A stretch of DNA of 64,000 bases from Rhytidiadelphus loreus (taxonomy: Eukaryota; Streptophyta; Bryopsida; Hypnales; Hylocomiaceae), in the NCBI GenBank assembly GCA_947034895.1, contig OX344765.1, positions 16,931,001 to 16,995,000 of the forward strand, in the 5' to 3' direction. The number at the start of each line of letters is the position of its first letter. Position 1 is the stretch's first letter. The translations under genes and the position numbers were made by a program. Below are positions 11,061 through 24,089 of this stretch, in pieces. Under the pieces are notes generated by a model, which worked only from the letters and a program-made list of their open reading frames with translations, made no database searches and had not been told where the DNA came from.

Positions 11061-12826
11061 AAGGCCAAAACAAATAGAAGCTAACACAAAAGATAAGGCC
11101 ATAGTTGGCCGGGTATGTCTTGGAGGTGAGTAATGGGACTTGAAAGGAAACACAAAGAATGCCTTTCTAATTTTGGACACTAAACTTTGACCTATCTCTA
11201 AGATGTTTTGGAGACTAAACTTTGGAATGAACTCCCATGTCAGACCTAGGGCAAGTTGCTAGATTGATTATAACATCAAATCTAGAACTTTAATTTCCTT
11301 GGACTTGGGTATTCAAAGTTCCGCTGTTTGAAAGATTTAACGCATAATCTAAGACTTGAGTTGATTAGGAAAGGTAGGGTTTTGTAAAACGAAAGGGAAC
11401 CACCACACTCTTTTTCTAACAAGGACAAAAGGGACTAGAGCCAATACAAAGCATAGAACTTGGACTAGTAATAAGTATGGAAGTGACTCGTGGTTAGTGG
11501 CATGAGTTAGTACAAAGATGGTAAGATAAACAAAGGATTAGAGGCCCTCCAAAGTGGCATCGCCAAGGTACGGTGAAGGATGAGTTCTAGGGTTAGTATA
11601 ACGTCAAAACTCAAGGACAAAGATCAAGAATCAACTCAAACACAATACCTGCAGCAAGAAAGTATAAGCATGCAAGCCCAAAGTAGCAACAAGGTGTAGA
11701 AGGACCCCTGAAGTCTTCTACATTCCTTAGAAAACACTAACAATGGCTCAAAAAAGGAGCCTAAAAACACTTGTTCAAGGGCTTTGGCCAAAATGGCCAA
11801 AAACTTCACACAAGGTGGGACTAACAATTCCAAGTATAAGAAAGGGGGTGTTTTGGGAAGGAGAAGGGTCCTCCTTTTATATTCTTCCAGGGTGTCCTTC
11901 CCCTCCCTTTCTAACCTAGGTAACCCTATCATGCGAGATTTTCATCCTTATCTTTTAGGATTTTCATCATATTAAGGTTTTTACCCTGGTCCTAAACTCT
12001 AACTTTTGGAGTTCAACTCCAAATTGCAAATGGATTGTGCCATTGGCTTCAGAAGGCTATTATTAGTTCTATGGACCCCCTAATCCTTGTTTCTCTTGCG
12101 AAAAACTCATCGACAATTAGCACCAACTAGAATCAGTAAAAAGGGTAAAAATCTAACTTTTAGAGGTTACCTTTTCTGACTAGGAAGACTAGCTAGGGTT
12201 GTCAGGAGGGACCTAGGAAGTAAGAAAAGACCCTTTGATGACTTTGTTCTGACTTCGTGTGCTCCTGGGACGCCGGTCAATTCTACGAAAATCTTATTAT
12301 AATCAATAATTGTGGAAATGTCGGAAAATTCGGCTACCTCCCATTATCGGAACACTTTGAAACGTGTTAGGGCACGTTATTAACACGAAAGATGATAATC
12401 TAATTTTTAGTGAGATTTTACCACAACCTAGGTAATTTACATGAATTTTCTTTTGTGGCTTTTAGCGGTTGACCGCTCGGAAAAAGATCCTTTGGAGATC
12501 AGAAAAAACTGAGACTTTTGGGGGAAAGTCTCATGGAATTCCCCAAGGCACATGCCAAGTCTGGAGTCAGTCCACTTGTAGAAAATCTGAAATTTTTGTT
12601 GTTTCGGTCGCGTTGATTTGGACAAAACCTGACAGAAATCTATTGTTTTTAATAGATTTCTGTTAGATTTTGTCCAAATCAACGCAACCAAAACTACAAA
12701 AAATTTAGATTTTCTACTAGTGGTCTTGCGCACGGTTGGTAGGAAGGTAAAACCGGCTTCTCTTGAATTACCAATAGTCAGGGAATCTTTCACATGTGAG
12801 GGAATCTGGACGAATTGATTTTGTAG

Positions 12827-14951
12827 TGTCGTGTAGAGAGAGTTTGCCTCGGGAAATCACGAGGATTCTGGCTGCGACTAGAAATGGCTCGGGAATGAAA
12901 TAAATCGTAACTTGTCGAATCTTCAAATCTTCGAGTCTTCAAATCTTCAAACTGCTACTCGTTGTCCTATCATGTTGTGTTTCTAAATAGGCCAAGGGTT
13001 AAGGTAGGGTAATAAGAAACCATGGGCTTCGGACGTGTAAAACGAGACGGCCAAACCACGAGCTGAGCCGTCCGAGGGATTGGATCCTAAATTTCAAACC
13101 TACGGTGACCAACAAATTTGCCTCACCAGTGGGAACAACATAAAAGTCTCGACCATGTGGGCAATTAACCCCACTTCGTCGCATCCACAACACCAAATGA
13201 GGCTAGTATTGGTGTGAACCAAACTGCCCGCAACAATAAAATGAAATTTACAAAGCCACAAGCCACACACACACGAACACACAAGTCTTCAAAACTCCTT
13301 CAACTTCAACTCCAACTTCAACTCCAACTCCAACTCCAACTCCAACTCCAACTCCAACTCCAACTCCAACTCCAACTCCAACTCCAACTCCAACTCCAAC
13401 TCCAACTCCAACTCCAATTCCCAAGCTGAGCTTTGGATGAGTGTCTCTGTTGATCTACAACTCCAAATGAACTAAATGATATCTTTTCGGAAAGCTAAAA
13501 CAATCATCTACTTTTCCTCCAAATTTCATACAATTCTAAAACTCTGTGCAACTTCTATGGCCATCCAAAGTTTCGGCCTTGAGAAGGGAAAGGCAGTAGA
13601 CCTTCCTTCGCTTCCACAATCACAACTTTCTCATACAAACTCCAAACAGAACTAATGATAGCTTCATGAAAAGCTAACACAATTTACTACACTCCCTCCA
13701 AATTTCATGGCAAAACAAGAACCTGTCCGTCTTTTATGGTCGGTCGAAGTCTCTGCCTCTTAATTTTAAAGGCAAAAAACCTCCCTCCACTCAAACTAGC
13801 ACAACTTTTGCTTCACAACTCCAAATCAAGCAAGTGAGATCAATTTGGAAACTACACACCATGATACACAACACCTTCAAATTTCATTTCAAAATCCTTC
13901 AAACTCACAACACAATGGGCCTTCAAACATTCGGGCCCTCCTAAACTCACAACGGGAGAGAAGATGAATAGTGTTCCCCTTTTCCTCCACCTTATCTCTA
14001 CTCTAACCACAGAAATAAGTGGGGTCAGCCCCTAACTCACTCTCAAAGCTCTCACATCAGTAATTGAGCCCTTATTTGACCCCACAACTATCTCTTTATC
14101 TTTATCTTAGAAAGAAAATTCACTTCAAGTTCACCTAGAAGGAAAACTATTTCATTAATTCCTTTCTATCTTTTCTTTCTCTATTTTCAACACCCAAAAT
14201 GGAATCCACAAACAACTAATATAAAATAAATGTCTTCTCAAAGGTAAAAAACTAAAGTCTTCAAAGAAACTTTACTCCATCTTCAAGAACTTGAGAATTC
14301 GCTTGATGGTAGTAGCAACAAACTCAACACGATCCGCCTTTGTCAAGGGATTGACCGGCCCCTCTAACCATCATTGGTGACCGCGACTCCCTTTAATAGG
14401 CCTGACCATACAATAGTATTGATCGTCGTTAGAACCTTCAAAACTCCCTTCGAATGTCACTTCTTGGGTACCAAGTTCAACACATTCAACCTGCAACAGG
14501 ATCACTAGTGCTGGAGCTCCATGCTGTAGGTTCCCGTGCCATCGCTGCTCCACGCGGGGTTGCTTTGGCAGTCGAGAAGGCCTAGATTCATCTTGAGGAC
14601 GCTCGTGCGATAATGAAAGACCTAGCGACTGAAGAGGTTGAGCCGGTAGTTGAGATAACGAAAACTCAAACTCCGATTTTGGTAGAGGCTCCTCATCCTG
14701 AGACTCAAAAAAACCCTCCAATTCGACATACTGAAATCTATAACATACAATAAAGAAAACTACTTCAAGTTTGGTGGCATTCTAAGATGGTAACCTATTC
14801 TTATATAGATGGCTCATGTCATCGTGAGAAGGCGTCATCTTGAAGCTACCAAAGATGATGTCATCTTTATTTTTATATTATTAAAACCAAATCTATAGAA
14901 ATAATGTATTACTATGCATTTTCACACTATGTACGCATTTATAGTGCGACA
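12827..14951. mobile_element. Possible nested LTR-type insertion with TGTCG...CGACA ends
   Basis: This 2125-bp block is absent from copy 2 of the surrounding LTR, where the two flanking sequences are joined. Its edges are TGTCG (12827-12831) and CGACA (14947-14951), a TG...CA inverted pair as in LTR ends. No clear target duplication is seen. Inside are the hexanucleotide array (13296-13419) and a minus-strand frame at 14371-14721 of 116 codons (acidic, unknown). 'ttggtgaccgcgactccc' at about 14370 resembles a tRNA primer-binding site. Confidence 0.45.
13296..13419. repeat. (ACTCCA)n hexanucleotide microsatellite
   Basis: About twenty near-perfect copies of the 6-bp unit, with two 'actTca' variants at the left end. 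In one frame it encodes a Leu-Gln repeat, which is a by-product. Confidence 0.95.
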
Positions 14952-15431
14952 ACGGTTGACTTTTTGACATGCTTCTAATCCTAGAGCACCATCCGGTAGC
15001 CGTAGATTCCTCTGATTGGCCCGTTTTGGAAAAGTGACACCTACATGCTAACAATTGGGGTTCCTAATATTTTGTCAATGATATAGGAAACTAGAACCTA
15101 TCTTTGGAGATTTACTTAAGGATCTCCCTATCTCTCCTGAGACCAATTTAGCCAAGCATAGTCACATACACTGGAATTTAGGCTATTTAAGATAAGTTCC
15201 ATATAAGCCTGTTGTTTCCCAATAATTTGTGGTTCTAACTTATGTATAAGTGGGTTTGGGGAGGATTATAAAGGTAAAAGGCTATTTATGACCAAAGGCT
15301 ATACTGGCACGTGACATAACTATTTTGGTTCTACACTCTTTTTTGGGCTTTTTGGATAATATTATGACTTTAAATGCAACAATCTAAAAAAAAGAAAACT
15401 ATAATGCCAAGTGACAAATTTGGGGCTCTCA

Positions 15432-18400
15432 ACTGGCAAAGACCCTTTGACAGCTGGGCGCACCAAAATTTTCCAATTTCACCTTAGAACAGCGTACACG
15501 GGGAAAATAGGAGTGCGCTCGAGGTTCCATGTTTTTTGAGTTTTCTAGGTTGTCCATCCCTATAGCAACAACAAACGAGCAACTTATGGGTCTTTTTTTA
15601 ACTGTTCCATACTGAAATTTGTGGATTTGTGCAACCGTGGCAGAATGATACGCTAGATTTGAGGCTCACTGGCTGTCTGAACGGTGGGGCAATCTGTGGC
15701 AACCGTGTCCACAATAATATTTTGGCACGCCACCATGGGCTTGCCGTGGGGGATTGGCCGTCCCATGGTGGTGATGCTCTAAGCACTTACGACTGGGTTT
15801 GAGATCATCAGTTCATCACCGCCCGGCTTCAAACTTGCCTTTCCTATCCACAAGTCTCCTCTTGAAGGCTCAAGACTCAAGATATCTGTCCCATTCTTCC
15901 CCTTCCAGCCCTCGGATACATCAAATTCGATCCTGCGGCTGTCGTGCTCTGCACAGTCATCCACGAAGTTACCAGGAAACGGCTGCTATGATGACTCGGC
16001 GACACGTACGCATTCTCAGATCGACTCAGTTCAGGACTTCAGGGCAGCAATGATCCCAACTTCCGACAAACACTCTACTCTATAATTGCACCGGTATATC
16101 CTCAGAATCTGTCTTCACATTTGATTGGAAACTTCTGTAAGCTTATTTGGAGTTCTGAAAATATGAGACTCAGTTGAGTTTTACTGGCTAATTTCCTTCG
16201 ATTGAACCAGTTTTTGAAGAATTGAATCCGGTTATTTTCTCTACTTTTTACTCTAAATAGAGATTTTATCGATTTTCAAATTTCAAATTCTTTTTACCGG
16301 TTTTTTATTGACGTTTTCAAATTGCAACCATTTTTTTTCCCCAATTCCACCGGCTAACTTTGAACTAGTTGCTCGATTTTTTTTTAACATTGATGAGCTT
16401 AGCTATAACATTGACATTGCAGTCACTTCACAAGCAACTAAAGTTGATGAATTTGATAGCGCTAGAGTTCAATCCTAGCATAGTACTCAATCATGAACAA
16501 TGAACGTTAAATGAAATAATTAGATGATATTTCTTTGGGGTGAAAACGTGATGAATTTTTTGACAAGAGTCATGATAGGGGTTGTGACAATGCATACTTA
16601 ATATACTAGATATACCATACAAGTTATGACACTAATTTTTCCTATTAATGCATGAGATGTTAATTTACCAAAGTCACCCTATTTCAAATTAGTGTAGTGA
16701 AATATTCAATCCTATGTTGTATCAATCATCACAAAAACAAAATTTTGAAGTGACTTTAATTTGCACCTTCACTAATAGAACAAATGAGTAGATTGTAGTG
16801 TCAATAGCAACTTAATGCATTAGTACAAATCCACATTCAAAAATCATAGTCTCAAATGGTTTTGTGCTAAATTTTTGTTGAAACTAACACAATTGTGTTA
16901 AAAATAATATAGTAAACTAACATAGAACCATTTTCATACCATGGCTAGATTAACATACATTTGTACTAGCTAATGATATTAGAACAACTTGAGATGTTGT
17001 AGAGATGAATGTTCCTTATTTGGAACTGTAGAGCCCTTGCACCTTCTTAGTTTTGGGGAACATTTAGAGGAAGTTAGGGACATAGAATTGATGAAATGTT
17101 TGATAAGAGCAATATATTTTGTCCAAAAAAAAGTGTTGGTGGGATGGCCTATAGTCTAAAAGAGTTCATATATTCACCTAATATATATCTGTTGGCAATG
17201 ATAGAGATAACTGGCATTTAGCATATTGCAATGCAATGGAAAAAAACTACAAGGTGTAATCCATAAAAAATTTGAGGAAATTTCTAATTAAAGTAAGATT
17301 GAAGGCAATTATTAGAGTTGATACGTGAAAAATTGGTTGGATATGGGAAACAAAGGATATCTATGAGTAAAAATAAAAAGATTCCTTAGAGACTTTGTAT
17401 ATCCTCGATTAATGCAACACAACAAACCATTCGACATTCAACAAAATGGATGAAAAATATTTTAAATAGATTCACTTGCAATGATGTTGAAGCCAATTAT
17501 TCTTAGAGTATTTGCAATGCTCCTAGGATCCAAGACAGTAACAACACTATTTAGTTTGAAAAATACTTTCAAATTACATGAACACTCCAATGTGATTGTC
17601 ATGCTTCATGTTAGTTCCATCACTTCCATGGCCTCACTATGCAAAGGAGTAGGCCCAACGTTTTTTTATCTTTTTGCCTACCTCCCGAAGCATCTTGGTA
17701 ATTTGGAATTTGTGCCAAATAAGAAAACTAACTAAATCTCTAGCACAAAAAAGCTCAAGATTCTCCTCCCACTTTGGAAAGCCTTCTAAATCAATTATAA
17801 TACTTGTTGATTTCTTGTTGGATGTTGAAACAATCACTTTGCTGGCCCTCCTAATTAACCTGCGCATGTGCTAAAAAAATTACGAGCATTGTGCTAGCCT
17901 TGTGAATTGGCCCACCATTTGCCGTTACAAGGATTCATTGTGGGGCATACATTGCGGATGCTCTTATTTCTTCATTATATCGAGCCCCTCAAACCACCCT
18001 CCAAAATTGAGATTAAGAAGATTCTTGTACTTGATTACACACGTGATGGAATTTGCCCTACATTCTAAATAACTGTGTCCCACAACTATTTACTATCCAC
18101 ATATAAAGTGTGATTGGATCCTTGTGAAATTGAAGTTTACCCCAAACTCTCCTTTGAAGTGCAAATTAGAGGCTCCCATTGAAGATACTCTTACCCCTAA
18201 ATCAAGGGACGCTTTTCAAGCAGGGCAGTTTCAGCACACCCCTCCCCAGTCCCCACAAGTGGAAGCTCCTCCCCGCATGCTTCCCAACGTTGTCATGACC
18301 CCACACTAATACCGGTAGGAATAATTCGTCCCTATTATAAATCCCCAGTCGACCCCTCCAGCGTCTGCCACGTGGTACCCTTTGCCACTTGGCCAATTCC

Positions 18401-18480
18401 CCGGATCTCATGCTCCTCGCACCCCGTCCGAAAGCATCGCCTAAGTGCAATCCTTACAGGCGTTTCAAATGCCTTTCAGA
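15432..18480. other. Intergenic DNA with MITE-like ends, no supported gene
   Basis: I see no gene I can defend. A minus-strand frame at 15779-15964 continues upstream without a stop for a short distance and could be an exon scrap, but its family is not recognised. 'gatgctctaag' (about 15773) and 'gatgctcttatt' (about 17960) are the reverse of the common plant MITE terminus TAAGAGCATC; their partners were not located. A minus-strand frame at 17637-17867 (basic, 76 codons) is also unassigned. Confidence 0.4.
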
Positions 18481-18500
18481 GCCCACTCACTAGTACCTAT

Positions 18501-18508
18501 TATAAAAG
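18501..18508 (+). promoter_or_regulatory. TATA box of the EF-hand gene
   Basis: TATAAAAG lies about 30-45 bp before a duplicated leader segment. It is the best-placed TATA element for the gene whose coding starts at 19509. A second, less well-placed 'tattataaat' occurs near 18334. Confidence 0.5.
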
Positions 18509-18550
18509 TTCTGCGATCTGCTTCACCTTGAAGCGTAACGTACCTGGAGC

Positions 18551-18966
18551 TCAATTCATTCTTTCATAATTTTTCGCATTCAATTCGTAGCAGACGGAAG
18601 CTCGCGCATTCGGAATCACCTGGTTTGCTTCCTCACTCTGTTTTTCTCGTATCCAATTGAGCTTGAGATTCGGGAAAACCGATCTACGCGTTAGATTGTT
18701 TGCTAGCTGGGGTATGTCGTTGCTAGTTTATTTTCGACGCCACCTAATTTCGGAATGGTCAATTCATTCTTTCATAATTTTTCGCATTCAATTCGTAGCA
18801 GACGGAAGCTCGTGCATTCGAAATCACCTGGTTTGCTTCCTCACTCTGTTTTTCTTATATATCCAATTAAGCTAGAGATTCGGGAAAACCGATCTACGCG
18901 TTAGATTGTTTGCTGGGGTATGTAGTTGCTAGTTTATTCTCGACGCCACCCAATTTCGGAATGGTC
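18551..18966 (+). repeat. Tandem duplication of the leader exon region (208 bp x 2)
   Basis: Copy 1 is 18551-18758 and copy 2 is 18759-18966, with only a few differences (gctagctgggg in copy 1 against gctgggg in copy 2). Each copy ends with 'ggggtatgt', a good 5' splice site, so the duplication gives two possible donors for a 5'-UTR intron whose acceptor is 'gattcgtgtgcag' at about 19498. Confidence 0.85.
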
Positions 18967-19508
18967 GAAATTGGACTGGGGTCGTGTATTTTGGTTGAGT
19001 TCATTATAAAGTGTCGGAGCTCAATTTCTGTGCGTTTCGAAAAGTCAGTCTGTTTGTGTGACTTTGCGGCGGTGAATTTTCAGGTTAGAGGATAAACAGA
19101 GCGAGGAAGTCGAGGATTGACGTCGAGGCATACAAGGGCGAAGCGCTTCAGCGTGCAGTTGCATAATTTCTGAAAAGTAAGCTTACTTTTAGTCCACCTC
19201 TGACAAACTAGGGTGAGAAATTCATCTGATTCCTTGTATGGACGGTCTGTGAGGAAAAGAATTGAATTATTCATACACAATAATGCATTTGAAAGTTCAA
19301 AATTTCCGGGGATTTAGGCGAGGAGCTTTGAGAATGATTTGAAATCGGAGGTACCGTTGTACAGAGACACCGTAACTGAATCTTGAGCCACATGTCCCAA
19401 CCCATACATGTGAAACGTTACACTTAAAGTGAAGGGACTCGTGTCAAAGTTGGCATGTGAGTTACCAATTGACATGTGCTGTTGGGATTCGTGTGCAGGC
19501 AGATCGAG

Positions 19509-22500
19509 ATGGCGGACACGATGATGGACGGGAAGTCGTTGAAACAATTTGTGGAGAATGACGCGCAGTGGGCGAAGTTCGTGGACGAGAGGTTTGCTAA
19601 ACTGGACAAGAGCCACAAGGGCAAGTTGACGCACTCGGATATGGAGCCGGCCATTTCCGGCGTCGGCAAGGCCTTGGGGATGCCGCCCATGGGCACCGAT
19701 CCGGAAACGGACCACATCTACACTGAGGTGAACTCAGTCTTTTCTTCTTTTTTTTGTCCCGTAGCTTCAAAGGTTTGATTGAGAAGTATTTATTCTGGCG
19801 AATTTTGCGTCCTCTCTTTGGTCTTTTGGTAGCTACGTCACAAGTTTATGACAAATTTTTGTTGAAATACTGTGAAAAATAGCATCTTCTTCAAAAAATT
19901 TGGGCTTGTAGCTTAATCAAAGAATTGTCGAATTCTGGCTGTACTTACCTCCAAAAGAACGTCTGCTGATGTCCCGTACGCACTCTTTGCCTCAAGTCTT
20001 CTCAAACTGAAGACTCGGAATACTCGCTCATGTTTGTAGATTGCTTTCGTTACGTCATAAAATGAAATAAGGTTTGTCATATGAGGCAGAAAAATACTAA
20101 AACATCCTTCCACCCCAAATTGGGTCTCGTATCCTTATAGCAGTCTGATTACGCGCTCTTCTATGTCGCATTCTAGCACATTTTGAGAGTATGTCTCCAA
20201 GTGTACAAATCTGATTACAAAACTTTCATGTGTCACGCCACGAACACACGCGGAGGAGTCTTCTTTCTCGTCTGTCTGTCCAATTCGATTGTTCTAGCAA
20301 CACACCGTAGAGTTTACTGATTCTAGTGCCATAAATTTAAAATCACATGTTTGCAACATAATCCTTTGTTTCCATTACTGATTCTACTGACATTAACTTA
20401 GATTCGCATGATTCCACTGTAATAAATTGTTTCAATCCTCGAGGAAAATCTCGATCTCAACGTCCAGACCTGTCTGCTGTGCAGATGTTCAGCGAGTTCG
20501 GTCCCGGAGGTGAAGGCGTAACGAAGGAGAAGTTCTCTTCGGTGATGCGTGACATTCTGCTGGGCTTGGGGGATGGACTGGAGAGGGAACCCGTGGCCAT
20601 CTCGCCCTTGGATGGAAGCTCCCTGGAGAAGTGGGTCCGTGGTCCTGAGTTTGAGGTGGAGGCGGTGGCCGCGTTCAGTGTTCTGGACACGGACACTTCT
20701 GGGCAAGTGAAGGCGGAAGCCATCCGGAAGGCCATGGGAAAACTTACTGTGGACCAGGGCATGCCTCCTCAGACGGATGCTTCGGTAATATGACTTGCCC
20801 TACTCATCCTTCAATCTTTGGTCTTACCAAAGTTTTCAGAGCTTTTTTACAGAGACACGAGAGGTATCGAATGGAAGTCATGAAATGTTGTCCCTATTCT
20901 AAATTGCATTTGAATTCTTAATTCAAGTTTTTACGCAATGTAGAATCAGGATGGAAAGATGCTTCGGTAACATAAATGCTCTACTCATTATTCAGTCTCT
21001 GCACTTACCAGCGTTTTCAGAGTTTTGTTCAGAAAAGAGAGGTATCGAATAGAAGTCTTGAAATGTTGCCCCTATTCTAAATCGCACTTGAATTCTATTT
21101 AAACTTTTATGCAATGTCGAATTTGTTAACATACATGCCCTACTCAGCACTCAGTCTCTCCGCTTATACCAGCGTTTTCAGAGTCTATTTTTTAAGAAAC
21201 GAGAGGTGTCTAATATAAGTCATGGAATGTTTCCCTATTCTACATTGCATATTCTACATTGCATTTGAAGTCTTAGTTCAACTTCTATGCAATGTAGAAT
21301 CAGGATGGAAAGAGGGGGAAAATGGAGGGTAGCGTAGCAATACTTCTAGAATGTTTTAACACCTATTATATTGTTTCAAAAACTTTTTGACGGATTAGAT
21401 TGATTACATGTTTCCGAAGCTTTTAGACAGCAATATGAAGACAATCTTTCCCATGAGGGAGGTTTCCCAATGGCGTTCTCTTTTTGACGTCGAAAAATTC
21501 TTCAACTTAGTTGCTTCAAAGTTCACAATCCAAAGTCGACCTAAAACCTCACACTCACTGCTAAATCGACCTCTGGGCATGCAGGTTTCCAAGTACATTG
21601 ACCGAGCCTTTCAAGAATCTGGAGTGAACGGGCAGCAAGAGCTGAACCAAGTGCAGTTTGTGGATGCATATAGGAAAGTGACCCTTGCAGTGGCCACGTA
21701 TATGAGAAGCACGCCTATGATGGTAGCGCACTCGGACAAAGTGTTTAATGGTACAAGCATCACCAGCCTCTTAAAGGACAAGCATGCGTTGGACCTGGTA
21801 TGTTAACAACTCCTTGTGATACCCCTCTATGCATTCTTGGATCTTTTTGAAGAATGCAACATCAATAATTCCCGTGTCAGTTCAATTATTTCAGTGAAGT
21901 TTGTTGAACAGAAAACTTTATTTCTTTGGTAGAGTTTTCAGAGCAACAAAGTGCAGCTTTGTTGGACTTGTTCAATTGACAATCGTTAAATTCACTGTTC
22001 ATTATACGATCTCAAGCTTGCTTTCCTTGACCAGAAAGGTAGTTTACCTTTACAAGGCAGATTTTTAATTTGTTCCAACAATTGCTTGTCTTTTCCTACA
22101 GGCTTTGGATCTTGCGTGGGAGATAATGCCCAAAGCAAGCAATCACCAAGCACCAAAAAGCTACCTTCGTGTTGGATTAGACACTCTGGCGCCTTATGCA
22201 GGCTTGCCCCCAGTTGGAGCAGTGGCCGAGGTAAAAACAGAGCTTACATTGACCATACATTTCTTGCTTCAGCATCCATACTAATCAACACAATGATGTC
22301 TGTTACTAAGTCTCAAATTTTTATCCAGAACCACTCCTGTCACTTTTATCCTCTCATGGCACATTATGGGTGGAAAAGAAAGAAAGTCGAAAGTCATAAC
22401 CTCAATGGGATCCACTTATAAAAGTGGCAACTAAGTATTAGATTTGGACAACATGGTTATTACTCCGAATTGTGCCCTAAGCGTGACTGTCAAGTACAGC

Positions 22501-22829
22501 GTTTTTATGGAATTGACATTCCTCGTCGTGTTTGTGGCTCGAGGCCTCAACCAGTTATTAAGTTCGTATCTAAATCTCTATCCAATGTTTGGGAGGTTTT
22601 TCTAATTCCTACCACGCTCATGCAGATGGACAGCGTTGTCAACGAATGCTTCAAAATGATCGATGGAGATGCAGCTGGTCGGGTGGATAGGGAGGGCTTC
22701 AACAAGAGCATGCTCGAGGTTCTGGGAGGGATCATGCTTCAGTTGGAGGGGAAACCTATCGGAGTGAAGAGCAGTGCTGTTGTGCCTCCTGCAAGGGCAG
22801 GCAGCATCAGTAGCGGCTTGCCCTTTTGA
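19509..22829 (+). CDS. SCS-like EF-hand calcium-sensor protein (five exons)
   Basis: Coding exons 19509-19727, 20485-20784, 21585-21797, 22102-22230 and 22626-22829 are all in phase 0 with GT-AG introns and give 354 residues. The N-terminal part (FVENDAQWAKFVDERFAKLD) and layout match plant SnRK2-interacting calcium sensors (SCS, Arabidopsis At4g38810), soluble proteins reported to bind SnRK2 kinases and restrain ABA/osmotic signalling. EF-hand loops are visible at residues 33-44, 141-152 (DTDTSGQVKAEA) and 300-311 (DGDAAGRVDREG); others are degenerate. Position 12, normally Glu, is Asp, Ala and Gly in these loops, so calcium affinity may be weak. The start is the first ATG after the inferred leader acceptor; all phases agree. 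Naming is by family resemblance; the kinase partner is inferred. Confidence 0.85.
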
Positions 22830-24081
22830 ACCCTAGGATGGTCGCTTGGCAATGTGCACATGCATTTGCCTCTTCTAGGTTCTAGCTTTAAGATATCTGA
22901 ACCCACTGCCCTCTGGAGTACGGTAGGCCACCCAGATATTGCTCACTTTTTTCACCTCTGTATTCAATCTTTTGCAATATAAGCAAGTGTAGATACAACT
23001 GAGTTGCCTCTTATGTTAATATTGAGAATACTATTTGCATCATGTTATACATATTTAACTTGCGTAGGAGTATGATTTTGTGGAGGAACTAATTGTTGGG
23101 TATAAGAGAAGAAAATCACTTGAATTTCTTCGCAGTTTCAAAATGGTAATATACCTATCCACAATAAGTGACAGTAGACATTCAACCTTATCTCCGTTGA
23201 AGAGCAGTTCTACTTTAGCCAATTTGTGCGTACACAATTGGGCTCACAAGAGCAACCGAATGTAGCAATAATGTAGGAACAACTACATCATCAAATCACA
23301 CCACAATGGAGTCTCTCGACTCTAGAACCCTAAATATGAGTGTTGTACTTTGACATATGAGATTATGCTTTGTGCATAAGGTTTGAATTGGAGAGAAAAT
23401 ACAAGGTAAGGTCACTACATCTAAAATCACACGCTTCCTAAAATCGCACACTAGAGATTCTTGCCTAAAATGTACTCCCACTATTCATGAGACTCTATGA
23501 TTACCTTTAAAAATACCTAGTTTTAGCACTTTGAAAATTTGTAGTTCATTCATACAGTGTCTAGAAAATACATTCTAAGAGAATCTAGAATGCCCTTTTC
23601 ACTACCAACATGATCTACCAAAAAAATTCCAATAGAATAATGTGAACCATGCTGAATTGCTTATTTGTGTGATTTTAGGTGTAGTTACCTTAGTGCAACT
23701 ATATGACATTTGCGATGCACCTAGTTGTGATTAGTAACAAGGTGAATATAGAAGTCAGCATTTGGGCACTAATGGTTTAGATTTCTCTGCTTTACACCTT
23801 ACACCTTTAACGTTTGCAAATATGCAGCAATACTATCTCTTTGGTCTTCTGTACCCAATCAAGTAATGAGACATATTCAAGCAACGCTGATGATGTTCGA
23901 GTTATATTCTGTATGCAGCTGTTCACTTACGAAGCGATTGGCATGACGCAGTGTCAAGGAAGAGTGGACGATTGAGTATTTGCAAAACTAGGGCGAAACC
24001 GAACTGAACCGCCCACCATGTGGCCGCTGGCTACCTTGCTATTTGAAGTCTGCATCTTGGTTTGGTTTAGGGTATAGGGTT
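22830..24081. other. Intergenic, 3' side of the EF-hand gene
   Basis: AT-rich, with likely poly(A) signals after 22970. No open frame shows coding character. It ends in the promoter of the secreted-peptide gene. Confidence 0.5.
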
Positions 24082-24089
24082 TATATAAA
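24082..24089 (+). promoter_or_regulatory. TATA box of the CLE-like peptide gene
   Basis: TATATAAA is 70 bp before the ATG at 24159. This spacing leaves a leader of about 40-45 nt. Confidence 0.7.

Larger units (their letters stand above)
9241..15431 (-). mobile_element. Long solo-LTR-like element, copy 1, with a nested insertion
   Basis: On the minus strand it begins TGAGAGCCCCAAATT (15431 downward) and ends ...GCGCCCACA at 9241. It is homologous along its length to 54162-58370, for example 15030-15430 with 54162-54545, 12000-12820 with 54640-55300, 11100-11990 with 55330-56080 and 9241-9420 with 58200-58370. Without the nested 2125 bp (12827-14951) it is 4066 bp, against 4209 bp for copy 2. 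The TATA box of copy 2 is conserved (TATAAAAG on minus, 11874-11881). Flanks are GTTGG (9236-9240) and ACTGG (15432-15436), an imperfect duplication. No second LTR or polyprotein is seen. Confidence 0.7.

Noticed and set aside
10641..11180. 179-codon minus-strand frame rich in Ser/Thr/Gln/Pro
   Set aside because: It lies in the degenerate minisatellite of LTR copy 1; the opposite strand is also open and the composition follows the repeat.
13214..13429. Frame encoding a Leu-Gln repeat
   Set aside because: Translation of the (ACTCCA)n microsatellite.
14371..14721. 116-codon minus-strand frame as a gag gene
   Set aside because: No zinc knuckle or other gag hallmark, no adjacent pol, and it sits in a nested repeat. 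It is mentioned only within that feature.
15773..17970. A MITE bounded by the two TAAGAGCATC-like termini
   Set aside because: Both termini face the same way, so they are not the two ends of one element; the partner ends were not found.
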